Of a stretch of 64,000 bases of DNA, positions 33,746-41,883 are shown one piece after another. The number at the start of each line of letters is the position of its first letter. Position 1 is the stretch's first letter. Location: contig CAYWRZ010000001.1 in the NCBI GenBank assembly GCA_964460845.1, positions 62,001 through 126,000 on the forward strand. The letters run 5' to 3'. This stretch comes from CAYWRZ01 sp964460845 (GTDB lineage Bacteria > Bacteroidota > Bacteroidia > Flavobacteriales_D > UBA2798). The notes beneath the pieces were generated by a model. The model searched no databases, was not told the origin of the DNA, and saw only the letters and a program-made list of their open reading frames with translations. Position numbers and translations under genes: made by a program.

Positions 33746-35034
33746 TTTTCGGAAAAAACGACAGGCAATGCTGCTGCAAATGCTTCGGCGGTACGATCCA
33801 AATCCTCTGTGCTATGCGCTTCGCCGACAAAACCCACTTCATAACCCGAAGGGCCAAAGTAAATTCCGCGTTCGAGCAAAGCCGCATGAAGCACCTTGAA
33901 ATGACGCATCGATCCGGGGTCGATCGCCTCGGCCGACTGTATTTTATCGGCTTCTGAAAAAGCTATCCAAAAAATGCTGCCAATGGAAAATATACGACAG
34001 GGATAGCCTTTGGCCGCATCACGCATACGCCCGGTAAGGTATTCGGTTTTGCGCTGCAACGCTTCGTAAAAACCGGGCTGCAAACAACGGCTAAGCTGTG
34101 CAATACCTGCGGCCATCGCCACTGGATTTCCCGACAGGGTACCCGCCTGATAGACATTACCCTCGGGCGAAATATGCCCCATCAGTGCCGCACTGCCTCC
34201 ATAAGCGCCAACCGGTAAGCCTCCTCCTATAATTTTACCGTACGTAAGAATATCGGGCTGTATGCCGTAGTAACCCGCCGCGCCCGAAAAGCCGAGCCGG
34301 AAACCCGAAATTACTTCGTCAAAAAGAAGCAATGCCCCATGCTTTGTGCATTGTTCGCGAAGAAAGAGGAGAAATTCCCGGTCCTGCAAAAGCAGCCCGT
34401 TATTGGCCGGCACCGGCTCAATGATCACACAGGCTATCTGCTTGTCGAATTGCGCAAAGGCTTCTTCAAGGGCTTCGCGGTTATTTAGCGGCAACACCAA
34501 AGTTTCGTCAACCACAGCCTGCGGCACACCGGCCGAAGAAGTATTACCGAAAGTGACCAGTCCCGAGCCGGCCTTTACCAGCAGCGAATCGCTGTGACCG
34601 TGGTAGCAGCCTTCAAATTTTATGAGCTTGTTCCTTCCGGTATAGCCCCTCGCCAGGCGGATAGCGCTCATCACCGCTTCGGTTCCGGAGCTTACAAAAC
34701 GCAGTTTTTCCAAAAAAGGATTGTGCGAAAGAATCAGTTCGGCTAACTCGTTTTCAAGAGCGGTAGGTGCACCGAAAGAGCTTCCTTTTTCGACGGTTCG
34801 GCGAATGGCTTCGACCACCGAATCGGGTGCGTGACCCGAAATCATTGGCCCCCAGGACGCACAATAATCAATAAATTCGTTGCCATCGGCATCCCAGATA
34901 CGGCTTCCCTTACCTCTTTCGATAAACAGCGGTGTGCCACCTACCGAACGGAATGCTCGCACAGGCGAATTGACGCCTCCGGGAAAATAGGTTTGGGCTT
35001 TTTCGTACAATGCCGCCGACTTCTCTCGCTTCAT
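33742..35034 (-). CDS. hemL: Glutamate-1-semialdehyde 2,1-aminomutase
   Basis: A PLP/PMP enzyme of the C5 route to heme and other tetrapyrroles. It converts glutamate-1-semialdehyde to 5-aminolevulinate. It has 430 residues, the normal length. Conserved segments are YFPGGVNSPVRAFRSVGGTP, DYCASWGPMISGHAP, FVSSGTEAVMSAIRLARGYTG, KFEGCYHGHSDSLLVKAGSG, LLLFDEVISGFRLGFSGAAG, and the PLP lysine in TYGKIIGGGLPVGAYGG. The AGTLSGNPVAMAAG segment follows. The gene converges on the UbiA-like gene with a 4-bp overlap and diverges from the CotH-type gene. A promoter box lies 19 bases before the start. Confidence 0.96.
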   Translation of the reverse strand: MKREKSAALYEKAQTYFPGGVNSPVRAFRSVGGTPLFIERGKGSRIWDADGNEFIDYCASWGPMISGHAPDSVVEAIRRTVEKGSSFGAPTALENELAELILSHNPFLEKLRFVSSGTEAVMSAIRLARGYTGRNKLIKFEGCYHGHSDSLLVKAGSGLVTFGNTSSAGVPQAVVDETLVLPLNNREALEEAFAQFDKQIACVIIEPVPANNGLLLQDREFLLFLREQCTKHGALLLFDEVISGFRLGFSGAAGYYGIQPDILTYGKIIGGGLPVGAYGGSAALMGHISPEGNVYQAGTLSGNPVAMAAGIAQLSRCLQPGFYEALQRKTEYLTGRMRDAAKGYPCRIFSIGSIFWIAFSEADKIQSAEAIDPGSMRHFKVLHAALLERGIYFGPSGYEVGFVGEAHSTEDLDRTAEAFAAALPVVFSEN

Positions 35035-35053
35035 ACCGTTTCGTTTTGACGGG

Positions 35054-35061
35054 CAAAGGTA
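35054..35061 (-). promoter_or_regulatory. TAnnTTTG -7 box of hemL
   Basis: The minus strand reads TACCTTTG, 19 bases before the hemL ATG. A TTTC 20 bases further upstream is a plausible -33 box. Confidence 0.55.
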
Positions 35062-35109
35062 GCGGATATATTTCCATTTCGGAAAGGTGCATTAGGCATG
35101 GATTTTAGG

Positions 35110-35117
35110 TACCTTTG
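35110..35117 (+). promoter_or_regulatory. TAnnTTTG -7 box of the CotH-type gene
   Basis: TACCTTTG, 23 bases before the ATG at 35141. It lies back to back with the hemL promoter, 48 bases apart. Confidence 0.5.
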
Positions 35118-35140
35118 AAAGGTGTTAAATGCCTGTTGCT

Positions 35141-36361
35141 ATGAAAAAAACAAGCGAATTTTTATTGCTTTTAGTAGTGATTATCGGTCTGTCGGCCTGT
35201 AAAAAAACGCCCGAAGAAACCGGTATTCCAACACTTCGCATCACGCTTACGCACGGTATTTCCTGGGACAAAAAGAAGAAATGCACGATCCACTACCTCG
35301 ACGGTCGCGACAGTGTGCTGCTCGAAGCAAAAATAAAACCACGCGGTGCCTCTTCGAGCAAATACGACAAGCATTCTTACGCGCTGGAACTCAAGAAAAA
35401 AGTAGCATTGGCAGGACTTCCGGCCGAAGACGACTGGGTGCTCAACGCCAGCTATATCGACAAAACGTTCATGCGCCATAAACTCAGCTTCGACCTGTTT
35501 CGTGAAATGGATCCGGAAAATGTAGCGCCGCAATGTGCGTATATCAACGTCTATCTCGACACCACATACCACGGTCTTTACGTGCTAATGCAACGCGTCG
35601 ATGCAAAGCTGACAGGTCTTGATAAAAAAGATCCGATGGCCATGCTGTTTAAGGAACCTCCTGTTTTTTTTGAAGAAAAGCTAAGCTATGTACAGGATTC
35701 GCTCGATTATTACCAGCAAAAATTTCCTAAAAAAGAAGAAGAAGATAAAAGCGCTTACCTCGACAGCTTGCACCGTTTTCTGTTCTATGCCGACGATGCG
35801 ACTTTCCGTGCCGAAGTGGAAAATTGGTTCGATCTGAAAAATATTGCCGATTGGCACCTGTTGCTTCTCTTTACCAACAACGGCGACGGTGTGCTCAAAA
35901 ATTTCTACCTCTACAAAAAAGATCGGCATACGCCGCTGCGCATTGCCCTTTGGGACTACGACCATTCTTTTGGGCGCGACGGCGATAATGAGCTGAACCT
36001 GATGGAACGGGAAGCGGCTCCCGAACGCGCAGTGCTGATAAAAAGACTGCTGGAAACCGATGCAGGCAATTACCGCGATCGGCTACAGAAAAGGTGGAAA
36101 GACCTGCAGCAAAAAAACATCCTTACCGTCGAAAACGTAAACCGCCATCTTACAGCCAATGATAAAATTATTGCCAGCGAAGTAAGCCGTAATTTTGAAC
36201 GCTGGCCCACAAACAGCCCTTTTTACCACGATCACAACGGCTACGAGGCCGAGCTGGAAATTATACGCCGCTACACCGAAATGCGGATCCCTTATCTCGA
36301 TCGCCTGCTCGACACGCTTGGCGCCAACCCAACAGCCGAACATTCCGCAAATACACGTTGA
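35141..36361 (+). CDS. CotH-kinase-family lipoprotein
   Basis: A 406-residue protein. The start at 35141 gives MKKTSEFLLLLVVIIGL followed by SACKK, a lipobox with Cys at about residue 20, so it should be a lipoprotein. The rest matches the CotH family: KIKPRGASSSKYDKHSYALEL (nucleotide-binding loop and Lys), MRHKLSFDLFREM, CAYINVYLDTTYHGLYVLMQ, and the catalytic/metal region LFTNNGDGVLKNFYLYKK with LRIALWDYDHSFGRDGDNE. CotH was described as a protein kinase of Bacillus spore coats, and related proteins are widespread in Bacteroidota with unknown targets. Here it would act in the periplasm or at the surface. It stands alone between hemL and the kynurenine genes. Confidence 0.85.
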   Translation: MKKTSEFLLLLVVIIGLSACKKTPEETGIPTLRITLTHGISWDKKKKCTIHYLDGRDSVLLEAKIKPRGASSSKYDKHSYALELKKKVALAGLPAEDDWVLNASYIDKTFMRHKLSFDLFREMDPENVAPQCAYINVYLDTTYHGLYVLMQRVDAKLTGLDKKDPMAMLFKEPPVFFEEKLSYVQDSLDYYQQKFPKKEEEDKSAYLDSLHRFLFYADDATFRAEVENWFDLKNIADWHLLLLFTNNGDGVLKNFYLYKKDRHTPLRIALWDYDHSFGRDGDNELNLMEREAAPERAVLIKRLLETDAGNYRDRLQKRWKDLQQKNILTVENVNRHLTANDKIIASEVSRNFERWPTNSPFYHDHNGYEAELEIIRRYTEMRIPYLDRLLDTLGANPTAEHSANTR

Positions 36362-36506
36362 GCTATTCTCTCCATTAAGCTGTAAACAAGCCTGTTAAAA
36401 ATCGCGTTCCGGATAAGTCGGGCATTTTGTTAATTTAGAGCCCGATCTGTGAAAAACGGAAAACGCAGCGCTTTTTGCGTATCTCCGACTATATGTAACG
36501 CATTGC

Positions 36507-37787
36507 ATGAATTACCAATACACTCTCGATTTTGCGCAGGAAGCCGACCGGCAGGATGTCCTGAAAGAATTCCGTAAGCGCTTTCTGTTTCCGCAGCACG
36601 AAGGAAAAGACGTGCTCTATTTCACGGGCAACTCGCTCGGATTACAGCCCGCTTCGGTACGCGATCACATTTTACAGGAACTCGACGACTGGGCGCGTTA
36701 TGGTGTAGAAGGTCATTTTGAGGCCCGCCGCCCCTGGTTTTCGTACCACGAAATCCTAACCGAATCGTCGGCACGACTCGTGGGCGCGCTTCCCATAGAA
36801 GTGGTGTGCATGAACCAGCTCACCGTAAACCTTCAACTGCTGATGGTATCGTTTTACCGGCCCACGGCACAACGCTATCGTATAATCTGCGAGGCCAAAG
36901 CTTTTCCTTCAGATCAATACGCTCTCGAATCGCTGGTACGGGTAGCCGGACTTGATCCTGCCCAGGTGATTGTGGAAGTAGCACCCCGCGAGGGCGAGTA
37001 TCTGATCCGCACCGAAGACCTGCTCGAAGCCATTGACCAACACAAAGACAGCCTCGCAATGGTCATGATAGGCGGGGTGAACTATTACAGCGGTCAACTG
37101 TTCGACATGGCCCGCATCACCGAAGCCACGCACAAAGCCGGAGCCATCGCCGGGTGGGATCTCGCCCATGCCGCAGGCAATGTGCCGCTGAAGCTACACG
37201 ATTGGAATGTGGATTTTGCCGTATGGTGCAGCTATAAATACCTCAACTCGGGTCCCGGAAGCGTAGCCGGAGCCTTTGTGCACGAACGCCATGCCCACAG
37301 CAACCTGCCCCGTTTGGCCGGCTGGTGGGGACACGACAAAAAAACACGTTTCCTGACCAATAAAGCGTTTAATCCCCTGCCCGGAGCCGAAGGCTGGCAA
37401 CTGAGCAACGCACCCGTATTTTCGATGGCGGCCCATAAAGCTTCGCTCGAAATATTTGACGAAGCAGGTATAGACAGGCTCCATGAAAAAAGCCGAAAGC
37501 TGACCGGCTACCTGGAATTTGTAATTCGTGACATTAACCGCCGCCTTAGCGGAACGGCAAACGCACCGCTGGAAATCATCACACCCGCCGCACCCGAAGA
37601 GCGCGGTGCACAGCTTTCGCTGGTCGCACAGGGACAGGGACGCTCACTTTTTGACAAGCTTACTGCCGAAGGGGTGGTAGCCGACTGGCGTGATCCTAAC
37701 GTGATACGCGTAGCTCCGGTGCCCCTGTACAACCGTTTCGAAGACATATTCAGGTTCGGGCAAATACTCGAAAAACACCTGGCATAA
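36507..37787 (+). CDS. kynU: Kynureninase
   Basis: A PLP enzyme that splits kynurenine or 3-hydroxykynurenine into (hydroxy)anthranilate and alanine. It has 426 residues, the normal length. Motifs seen are LYFTGNSLGLQPASVRDHI, MNQLTVNLQLLMVSFYRPT, MIGGVNYYSGQLFDMARIT, GWDLAHAAGNVPLKLHDWNV, and the PLP lysine in VWCSYKYLNSGPGSVAG followed by WWGHDKKTRF. It is followed after 29 bases by kmo, so the pair forms an operon making 3-hydroxyanthranilate from kynurenine. Tryptophan dioxygenase, kynurenine formamidase and 3-hydroxyanthranilate dioxygenase are not in the window. Confidence 0.96.
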   Translation: MNYQYTLDFAQEADRQDVLKEFRKRFLFPQHEGKDVLYFTGNSLGLQPASVRDHILQELDDWARYGVEGHFEARRPWFSYHEILTESSARLVGALPIEVVCMNQLTVNLQLLMVSFYRPTAQRYRIICEAKAFPSDQYALESLVRVAGLDPAQVIVEVAPREGEYLIRTEDLLEAIDQHKDSLAMVMIGGVNYYSGQLFDMARITEATHKAGAIAGWDLAHAAGNVPLKLHDWNVDFAVWCSYKYLNSGPGSVAGAFVHERHAHSNLPRLAGWWGHDKKTRFLTNKAFNPLPGAEGWQLSNAPVFSMAAHKASLEIFDEAGIDRLHEKSRKLTGYLEFVIRDINRRLSGTANAPLEIITPAAPEERGAQLSLVAQGQGRSLFDKLTAEGVVADWRDPNVIRVAPVPLYNRFEDIFRFGQILEKHLA

Positions 37788-37816
37788 GCCTTCGGTAATA
37801 AAGACATTGCTGTATT

Positions 37817-39190
37817 ATGACTAAAAAAATAACCCTTATCGGAGCCGGACTTGTCGGCTCACTTTTATCGATTTATTTGTCCAAACGCGGGCATCAGGTA
37901 ACCGTTTACGAACGTCGCCCCGATTTGCGCAGCAATCGTATTTCGGCCGGCCGCTCTATCAATATGGCCCTAAGCGACAGAGGCTGGAGAGCACTGGAAG
38001 AAGTCGGCATAGCCGAAGAGGTGCGCAAAGTAGCCATTCCGATGAAAGGCCGTATGATGCACGATCGCTCCGGACAGCTTTCTTTTCAGCCTTACGGCAA
38101 AGACAATCAGGCTATTTACTCCATATCGCGGGGCGGACTCAACTGCGTGCTGATGGATTTGGCCGAAGACCACGATGTCAACATTCACTACCAGCAACGT
38201 TGCGAAGAAATTGATCTCCCCAGCGCTACTGCCGTGCTGGAGGATACCCGCACCGGCATTGTACAGCGCGTCTCTTCCGACCTGATTTTTGCCACCGACG
38301 GCGCGTATTCGGCCGGACGGCTACAATTGCAAACCTCGACCGACCGCTTTGAATATTCGCAGCATTACCTCGATCACGGCTACAAAGAATTTAGTATTCC
38401 ACCTACCGCCGCAGGCGATTTTGCGCTGGAACCGCACGCACTTCACATTTGGCCGCGCGGGCATTTTATGATGATCGCCCTGCCCAATACCGACAAAAGC
38501 TTTACCTGTACCCTGTTCTTCCCCTTCGAGGGCGATCCTTCTTTCGCGTCGATCGATACGCCCGAAAAAATGCGGGCATTCTTTAACGAAACCTTCCCCG
38601 ATGCCTCGCCACTGATGACCACTCTCGAAGAAGATATGGTGCAGAATCCTGCCTCTTCGCTGGTTACGGTAAAATGTTTCCCCTGGAGCTATCAGGATAA
38701 GCTTTTATTGCTCGGCGACGCTGCACATGCGATTGTACCTTTCTACGGACAAGGCATGAATTGCGGATTCGAAGACTGCGTAGTGCTGGAAAAGCTTATG
38801 GAAGCGCATGGCAACGACTGGCACACGATTTTCCGCACGTTCGAGCAGGAGCGCAAGCCCGATGCCGATGCCATTGCCGATTTGGCGGTGATGAATTTTA
38901 TAGAAATGCGCGACAGAACCGCCGATCCGAGTTTTCTCTTACAGAAAAAAATAGAAGCCCGTTTTAGCAGCAAATACCCGGATAAATGGGTGCCGCTGTA
39001 TTCGATGGTGACCTACAGCCCTGACATTCGTTACTCTACCGCGCTCAAAGAGGGTCTGCGTCAGGAAGAAATCATGGCAGAGGTAATGGCTATGCCCGAC
39101 ATCGAAAGCCAATGGGACAGCGAAGAAGTGGAGAAAAAAATCCTTTCGCTGCTGGAAACGATTCCCCACAGTACTTTTATAGTCCTTTAA
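37817..39190 (+). CDS. kmo: Kynurenine 3-monooxygenase
   Basis: An FAD-dependent hydroxylase converting kynurenine to 3-hydroxykynurenine with NADPH and O2. It has 457 residues. The N-terminal dinucleotide fold is LIGAGLVGSLLSIYLSKRG, ending in VYERRPDLR. The family-specific GRSINMALSDRGWRALEEVG follows, then YSISRGGLNCVLMD, and the second FAD motif LLGDAAHAIVPFYGQGMNCG. The C-terminal region has no obvious membrane segment, unlike the mitochondrial enzyme. It is the second gene of the kynU-kmo pair. With nadC in this window it suggests a tryptophan-to-NAD route, although intermediate steps are not visible here. Confidence 0.96.
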   Translation: MTKKITLIGAGLVGSLLSIYLSKRGHQVTVYERRPDLRSNRISAGRSINMALSDRGWRALEEVGIAEEVRKVAIPMKGRMMHDRSGQLSFQPYGKDNQAIYSISRGGLNCVLMDLAEDHDVNIHYQQRCEEIDLPSATAVLEDTRTGIVQRVSSDLIFATDGAYSAGRLQLQTSTDRFEYSQHYLDHGYKEFSIPPTAAGDFALEPHALHIWPRGHFMMIALPNTDKSFTCTLFFPFEGDPSFASIDTPEKMRAFFNETFPDASPLMTTLEEDMVQNPASSLVTVKCFPWSYQDKLLLLGDAAHAIVPFYGQGMNCGFEDCVVLEKLMEAHGNDWHTIFRTFEQERKPDADAIADLAVMNFIEMRDRTADPSFLLQKKIEARFSSKYPDKWVPLYSMVTYSPDIRYSTALKEGLRQEEIMAEVMAMPDIESQWDSEEVEKKILSLLETIPHSTFIVL

Positions 39191-39202
39191 TCGGGTGGAT
39201 GC

Positions 39203-39233
39203 TTTCAGAGTTCAGACAAATTTTTTATTTTTG
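39203..39233 (+). promoter_or_regulatory. Promoter of the small His-rich membrane protein
   Basis: TTTC at 39203-39206, 19 bases, then TATTTTTG at 39226-39233. The spacing is canonical with one mismatch in the -33 box. The ATG follows 20 bases later. Confidence 0.6.
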
Positions 39234-39252
39234 GAACAAAATCAGACTTGCC

Positions 39253-39417
39253 ATGAGCCACGATACACACGAACACGATTCTTCACACGGCCACGATCAT
39301 TCTCACCATGAGGCACCCAAGCACGACTTTTTCGACGGAGGCGGTGTAGCGGCAGTAGGCTGGATTTGGATGCTCTTCGCGCTGGGTGTAATTACCTGGC
39401 TGCTGGTTTGGGGCTGA
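39253..39417 (+). CDS. Small His-rich single-pass membrane protein (54 residues)
   Basis: The ATG at 39253 gives MSHDTHEHDSSHGHDHSHHE followed by APKHDFFDGGG and a single hydrophobic helix of about 23 residues ending LLVWG. Nine His fall in the first 25 residues, a metal-binding-like tail. The longer frame reading back into kmo is rejected because the His tail and a canonical promoter lie just before this ATG and a clear terminator follows. It is therefore an independent transcription unit. Similar small His-tail membrane peptides are, from memory, found in other Bacteroidota; none has a known role. It could bind Ni, Zn or Cu, or assist a respiratory or heme enzyme, but nothing here proves that. 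Confidence 0.75.
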   Translation: MSHDTHEHDSSHGHDHSHHEAPKHDFFDGGGVAAVGWIWMLFALGVITWLLVWG

Positions 39418-39449
39418 TACGCCGAAACTCTCGCACTATATCTTATTTA

Positions 39450-39487
39450 CCCCATAGCCCTAAAGGCCGTGGGGTTTTCTTTTTTAA
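39450..39487 (+). terminator. Terminator after the small His-rich gene
   Basis: ACCCCA at 39450-39455 pairs with TGGGGT at 39471-39476, with an inner GCC/GGC pair and a loop CTAAA. T-rich sequence TTTTCTTTTTT follows. It also faces the convergent glycosyltransferase end at 39499. Confidence 0.8.
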
Positions 39488-39498
39488 AACACGAGCTA

Positions 39499-40572
39499 TT
39501 ATTTCCCTTCCGCCAGTATGGAAAGCAGCGTAGAAGTCCATTTTTCGGGAGAAACTTCAGACGCTTTTACAGTGCTATGAGCTGCCATTCGGGACAACGC
39601 TTCGTCGGGCAACTCCATCATTCGCCGCATAGCCGTTTTCAATGACGCTTTATGTGCCGGAGGCACGATAAAACCGTTCTGCCCCTCGTCCACAAACGTA
39701 GCCGCCGAACCTACCGCCGTGGTAGCAATAATCGGAAAACCACTGGCAGCAAACTCATGCACCACCACCGCCCAGGGATCATAACGCGAAGGCAGTATGA
39801 AGACTCCTGTTTGGCTTAAATAATTTTCAATTTCTGAAGGGGCTACAAATCCCAGGTGACGAATAGCGGGATGTTCCGTTTTTTTGTCCCAAAGGCTCCC
39901 TGTACCCAAACACCAAAGTTCCCATTCGTTGGGTGTTTCCTGTTGTAATTCGACAAAAGCCTCCCACATTTCTACCAGCCCTTTGTACCCCATATACCGC
40001 CCGGCATAAATAAAACGCCGTGGAAATTTCGCGGCTTTTTGAGCGCTGTAGTTTTCATATATCTTACTGAAATGCCTTACATCGGCCGAATAAAGTCCTT
40101 CGTGTATCCGCGATTCGGCAAAGCCGAGGTGACGCGCATAAGCGCGCTGCGCAGGACCGGGAATCCAGGCGTGTGTAAAATACGGGCGAATCAGCCAGCG
40201 GCGAAACCAGCCTGCCATACGTTGTGCCACACTTCCGTTCCAGGGAGCGGTGATACCCACCACCACCGGTATTTTCGACGCAAAATGACGGCATACCGCC
40301 CGGTAAGCTTTGTCCTCGCGGCTGTGGCAATAAATCAGATCCGGATCGACCGTTTTTATCAGCTCGACCAGCGATTTGGCTTTGTATGCTTTTCGTTCAT
40401 ATACCTTGATCCCTTCCGGAATACGAACGTCGAAAGGAGCCTCAGGATGCAGCGGCCAGCGTACCAAATGCAGCTCGGCTCCCGATACACCTTGCAGCAT
40501 ATCCAAACAGGAAAGAAAATAAGAAGCCGGTTCTGTGTAGAGAAAAACAATGCGGGGAGAAACAGAAGCCAC
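39499..40572 (-). CDS. Glycosyltransferase family 4-type (group 1)
   Basis: A 357-residue GT-B fold enzyme. The donor-binding C-terminal half shows RRFIYAGRYMGYKGLVEMWE, the region IRHLGFVAPSEIENYLSQTG, VFILPSRYDPWAVVVHEFAA (the E of the EX7E-type motif) and GFPIIATTAVGSAATFVDEG. The N-terminal half is poorly conserved, as usual, and includes DLIYCHSREDKAYRAVCRHF. The sugar and acceptor cannot be read from sequence; surface polysaccharide or LPS is likely given neighbouring nucleotide-sugar genes. It stands alone on the minus strand with a textbook promoter, and faces the sugar epimerase gene. Confidence 0.85.
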   Translation of the reverse strand: MASVSPRIVFLYTEPASYFLSCLDMLQGVSGAELHLVRWPLHPEAPFDVRIPEGIKVYERKAYKAKSLVELIKTVDPDLIYCHSREDKAYRAVCRHFASKIPVVVGITAPWNGSVAQRMAGWFRRWLIRPYFTHAWIPGPAQRAYARHLGFAESRIHEGLYSADVRHFSKIYENYSAQKAAKFPRRFIYAGRYMGYKGLVEMWEAFVELQQETPNEWELWCLGTGSLWDKKTEHPAIRHLGFVAPSEIENYLSQTGVFILPSRYDPWAVVVHEFAASGFPIIATTAVGSAATFVDEGQNGFIVPPAHKASLKTAMRRMMELPDEALSRMAAHSTVKASEVSPEKWTSTLLSILAEGK

Positions 40573-40615
40573 GAAATATCAGGTATTGGTAAAAATAAGC
40601 TGCCGAAACAGGCCG

Positions 40616-40646
40616 CAAAGGTAAGTCAAATCTGACTATACCCAAA
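40616..40646 (-). promoter_or_regulatory. Canonical Bacteroidota promoter of the glycosyltransferase gene
   Basis: On the minus strand TTTG (40643-40646), exactly 19 bases, then TACCTTTG (40616-40623). This is a perfect match to TTTG-N19-TAnnTTTG. The leader to the ATG at 40572 is about 40 bases. Confidence 0.8.
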
Positions 40647-40770
40647 CCGAAGCGGCACCCAAAGGACATAAGGTATCAATCCTCGAAAGGTATTCTGCAT
40701 ACGGGAACAAAATACAATCCCTGATTTGTCAGACTTTCGGGATTGCGGTTGAGGCTGAAAATTAATGGTT

Positions 40771-40808
40771 TTTGAACGCGGATTAATAAAACCAGCAACG
40801 TATATTTG
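40771..40808 (+). promoter_or_regulatory. Candidate promoter of the sugar epimerase gene
   Basis: TATATTTG at 40801-40808 is a perfect -7 box. The nearest TTTG (40771-40774) is 26 bases upstream, longer than usual. The ATG is at 40835. Apart from the two promoters nothing else was seen in 40573-40834. Confidence 0.5.
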
Positions 40809-40834
40809 CACGCTGTGTCACAATACAATTCAAA

Positions 40835-41746
40835 ATGAGCAAAATACTGGTTACCGGTGGAGCCGGATTCATAGGAAGTCACCTGGTAAAACGATTATTA
40901 GCAGAAGGACATGAGGTAGTGGTAGCCGATATCATGCTGCGTGGTAACAAAATTGATCCCGAAACATTCAAGCAAATTGAATTTCACAAAGCCGATGTGC
41001 GCGACCGCGAAACGATGATACGCATTTCCAAAGGCTGTTCGCTGGTGTACCATTTCGCGGCGGTATTGGGTGTCGATGTGGTAGCCGACAACCCCGTAGA
41101 AACGATGGAAACCGAAGTGCTTGGCATGATGAACATCTGCGAGGCCGCACAGATAAACGGAATCCGTCACATCATGTATGCTTCGACCAGCGGCATATAC
41201 GGCCACACCGCCATCAACCAAACCGTTACCGAAAACATCGTGGTCGATCCGCGTACCAGCTACGCTATGGCCAAACGGTACAACGAAATTTACCTCGCTT
41301 CGCAATACCAGGAGAAAGGACTGGAATCGATTTCACTCCGTTTCTTCAACATCTACGGACAAAGTCAGGACAACCGCATGGTGATTCCGCGTTTTATCGA
41401 GCAGGCACAGCGTAACGAAGCGCTCACCGTCTATGGCAACGGGCAGCAAACCCGCGATTTCACCTACATCGACGATACCATCGAAGCCTGTATCAAGCTA
41501 AGTCAGAAAATTAAAGGAGCGGAAATCTACAATATTGCGCACGAGAAAGAAATCAGCATTTTGGAACTGGCCAATACCATCATTTCCATTACCGGCTCTT
41601 CTTCGCCTATCGAATTTCTTGAAGCGCCCAGCAAACGGTACGACTATGAAGTAGGCCGCCGCTGGGGAAGCTCCGAAAAATTATTTCAGGCCACCGCTTT
41701 CAAACCGCACACCAGCCTCGAAGACGGACTGAAGCATATCTTCTGA
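40835..41746 (+). CDS. NAD-dependent epimerase/dehydratase (UDP-glucose 4-epimerase-like)
   Basis: A 303-residue extended short-chain dehydrogenase. The NAD-binding motif is VTGGAGFIGSHLVKRLL. YHFAAVLGVDVVADNP is unusual: most GalE relatives have HLAA here. The catalytic Ser and Tyr-Lys pair are in MYASTSGIYG and YAMAKRYNE. The substrate side shows RFFNIYGQSQDNRMVIPRFI and YGNGQQTRDFTYIDDTIEA. These fit nucleotide-sugar epimerases or dehydratases acting on UDP- or GDP-hexoses, but the exact substrate is not clear. It faces the glycosyltransferase gene across a shared promoter region, consistent with a role in polysaccharide or glycan precursor supply. Confidence 0.85.
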   Translation: MSKILVTGGAGFIGSHLVKRLLAEGHEVVVADIMLRGNKIDPETFKQIEFHKADVRDRETMIRISKGCSLVYHFAAVLGVDVVADNPVETMETEVLGMMNICEAAQINGIRHIMYASTSGIYGHTAINQTVTENIVVDPRTSYAMAKRYNEIYLASQYQEKGLESISLRFFNIYGQSQDNRMVIPRFIEQAQRNEALTVYGNGQQTRDFTYIDDTIEACIKLSQKIKGAEIYNIAHEKEISILELANTIISITGSSSPIEFLEAPSKRYDYEVGRRWGSSEKLFQATAFKPHTSLEDGLKHIF

Positions 41747-41821
41747 TTTCTTTTTTCCCGCTACTCTTACTCTTCCCTTCTTTTTTTGCCTGAAAAAAGA
41801 CAGAAAAATTCGCCCTGCTTT

Positions 41822-41829
41822 TACTTTTG
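41822..41829 (+). promoter_or_regulatory. TAnnTTTG -7 box of glyA
   Basis: TACTTTTG, 54 bases before the glyA ATG at 41884. It lies in a pyrimidine-rich gap after the epimerase gene. Confidence 0.45.
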
Positions 41830-41883
41830 CACATTGCCCCGCCAGACCTTACATTTGTGAACAACCTTTTTCCCCAATTCACC

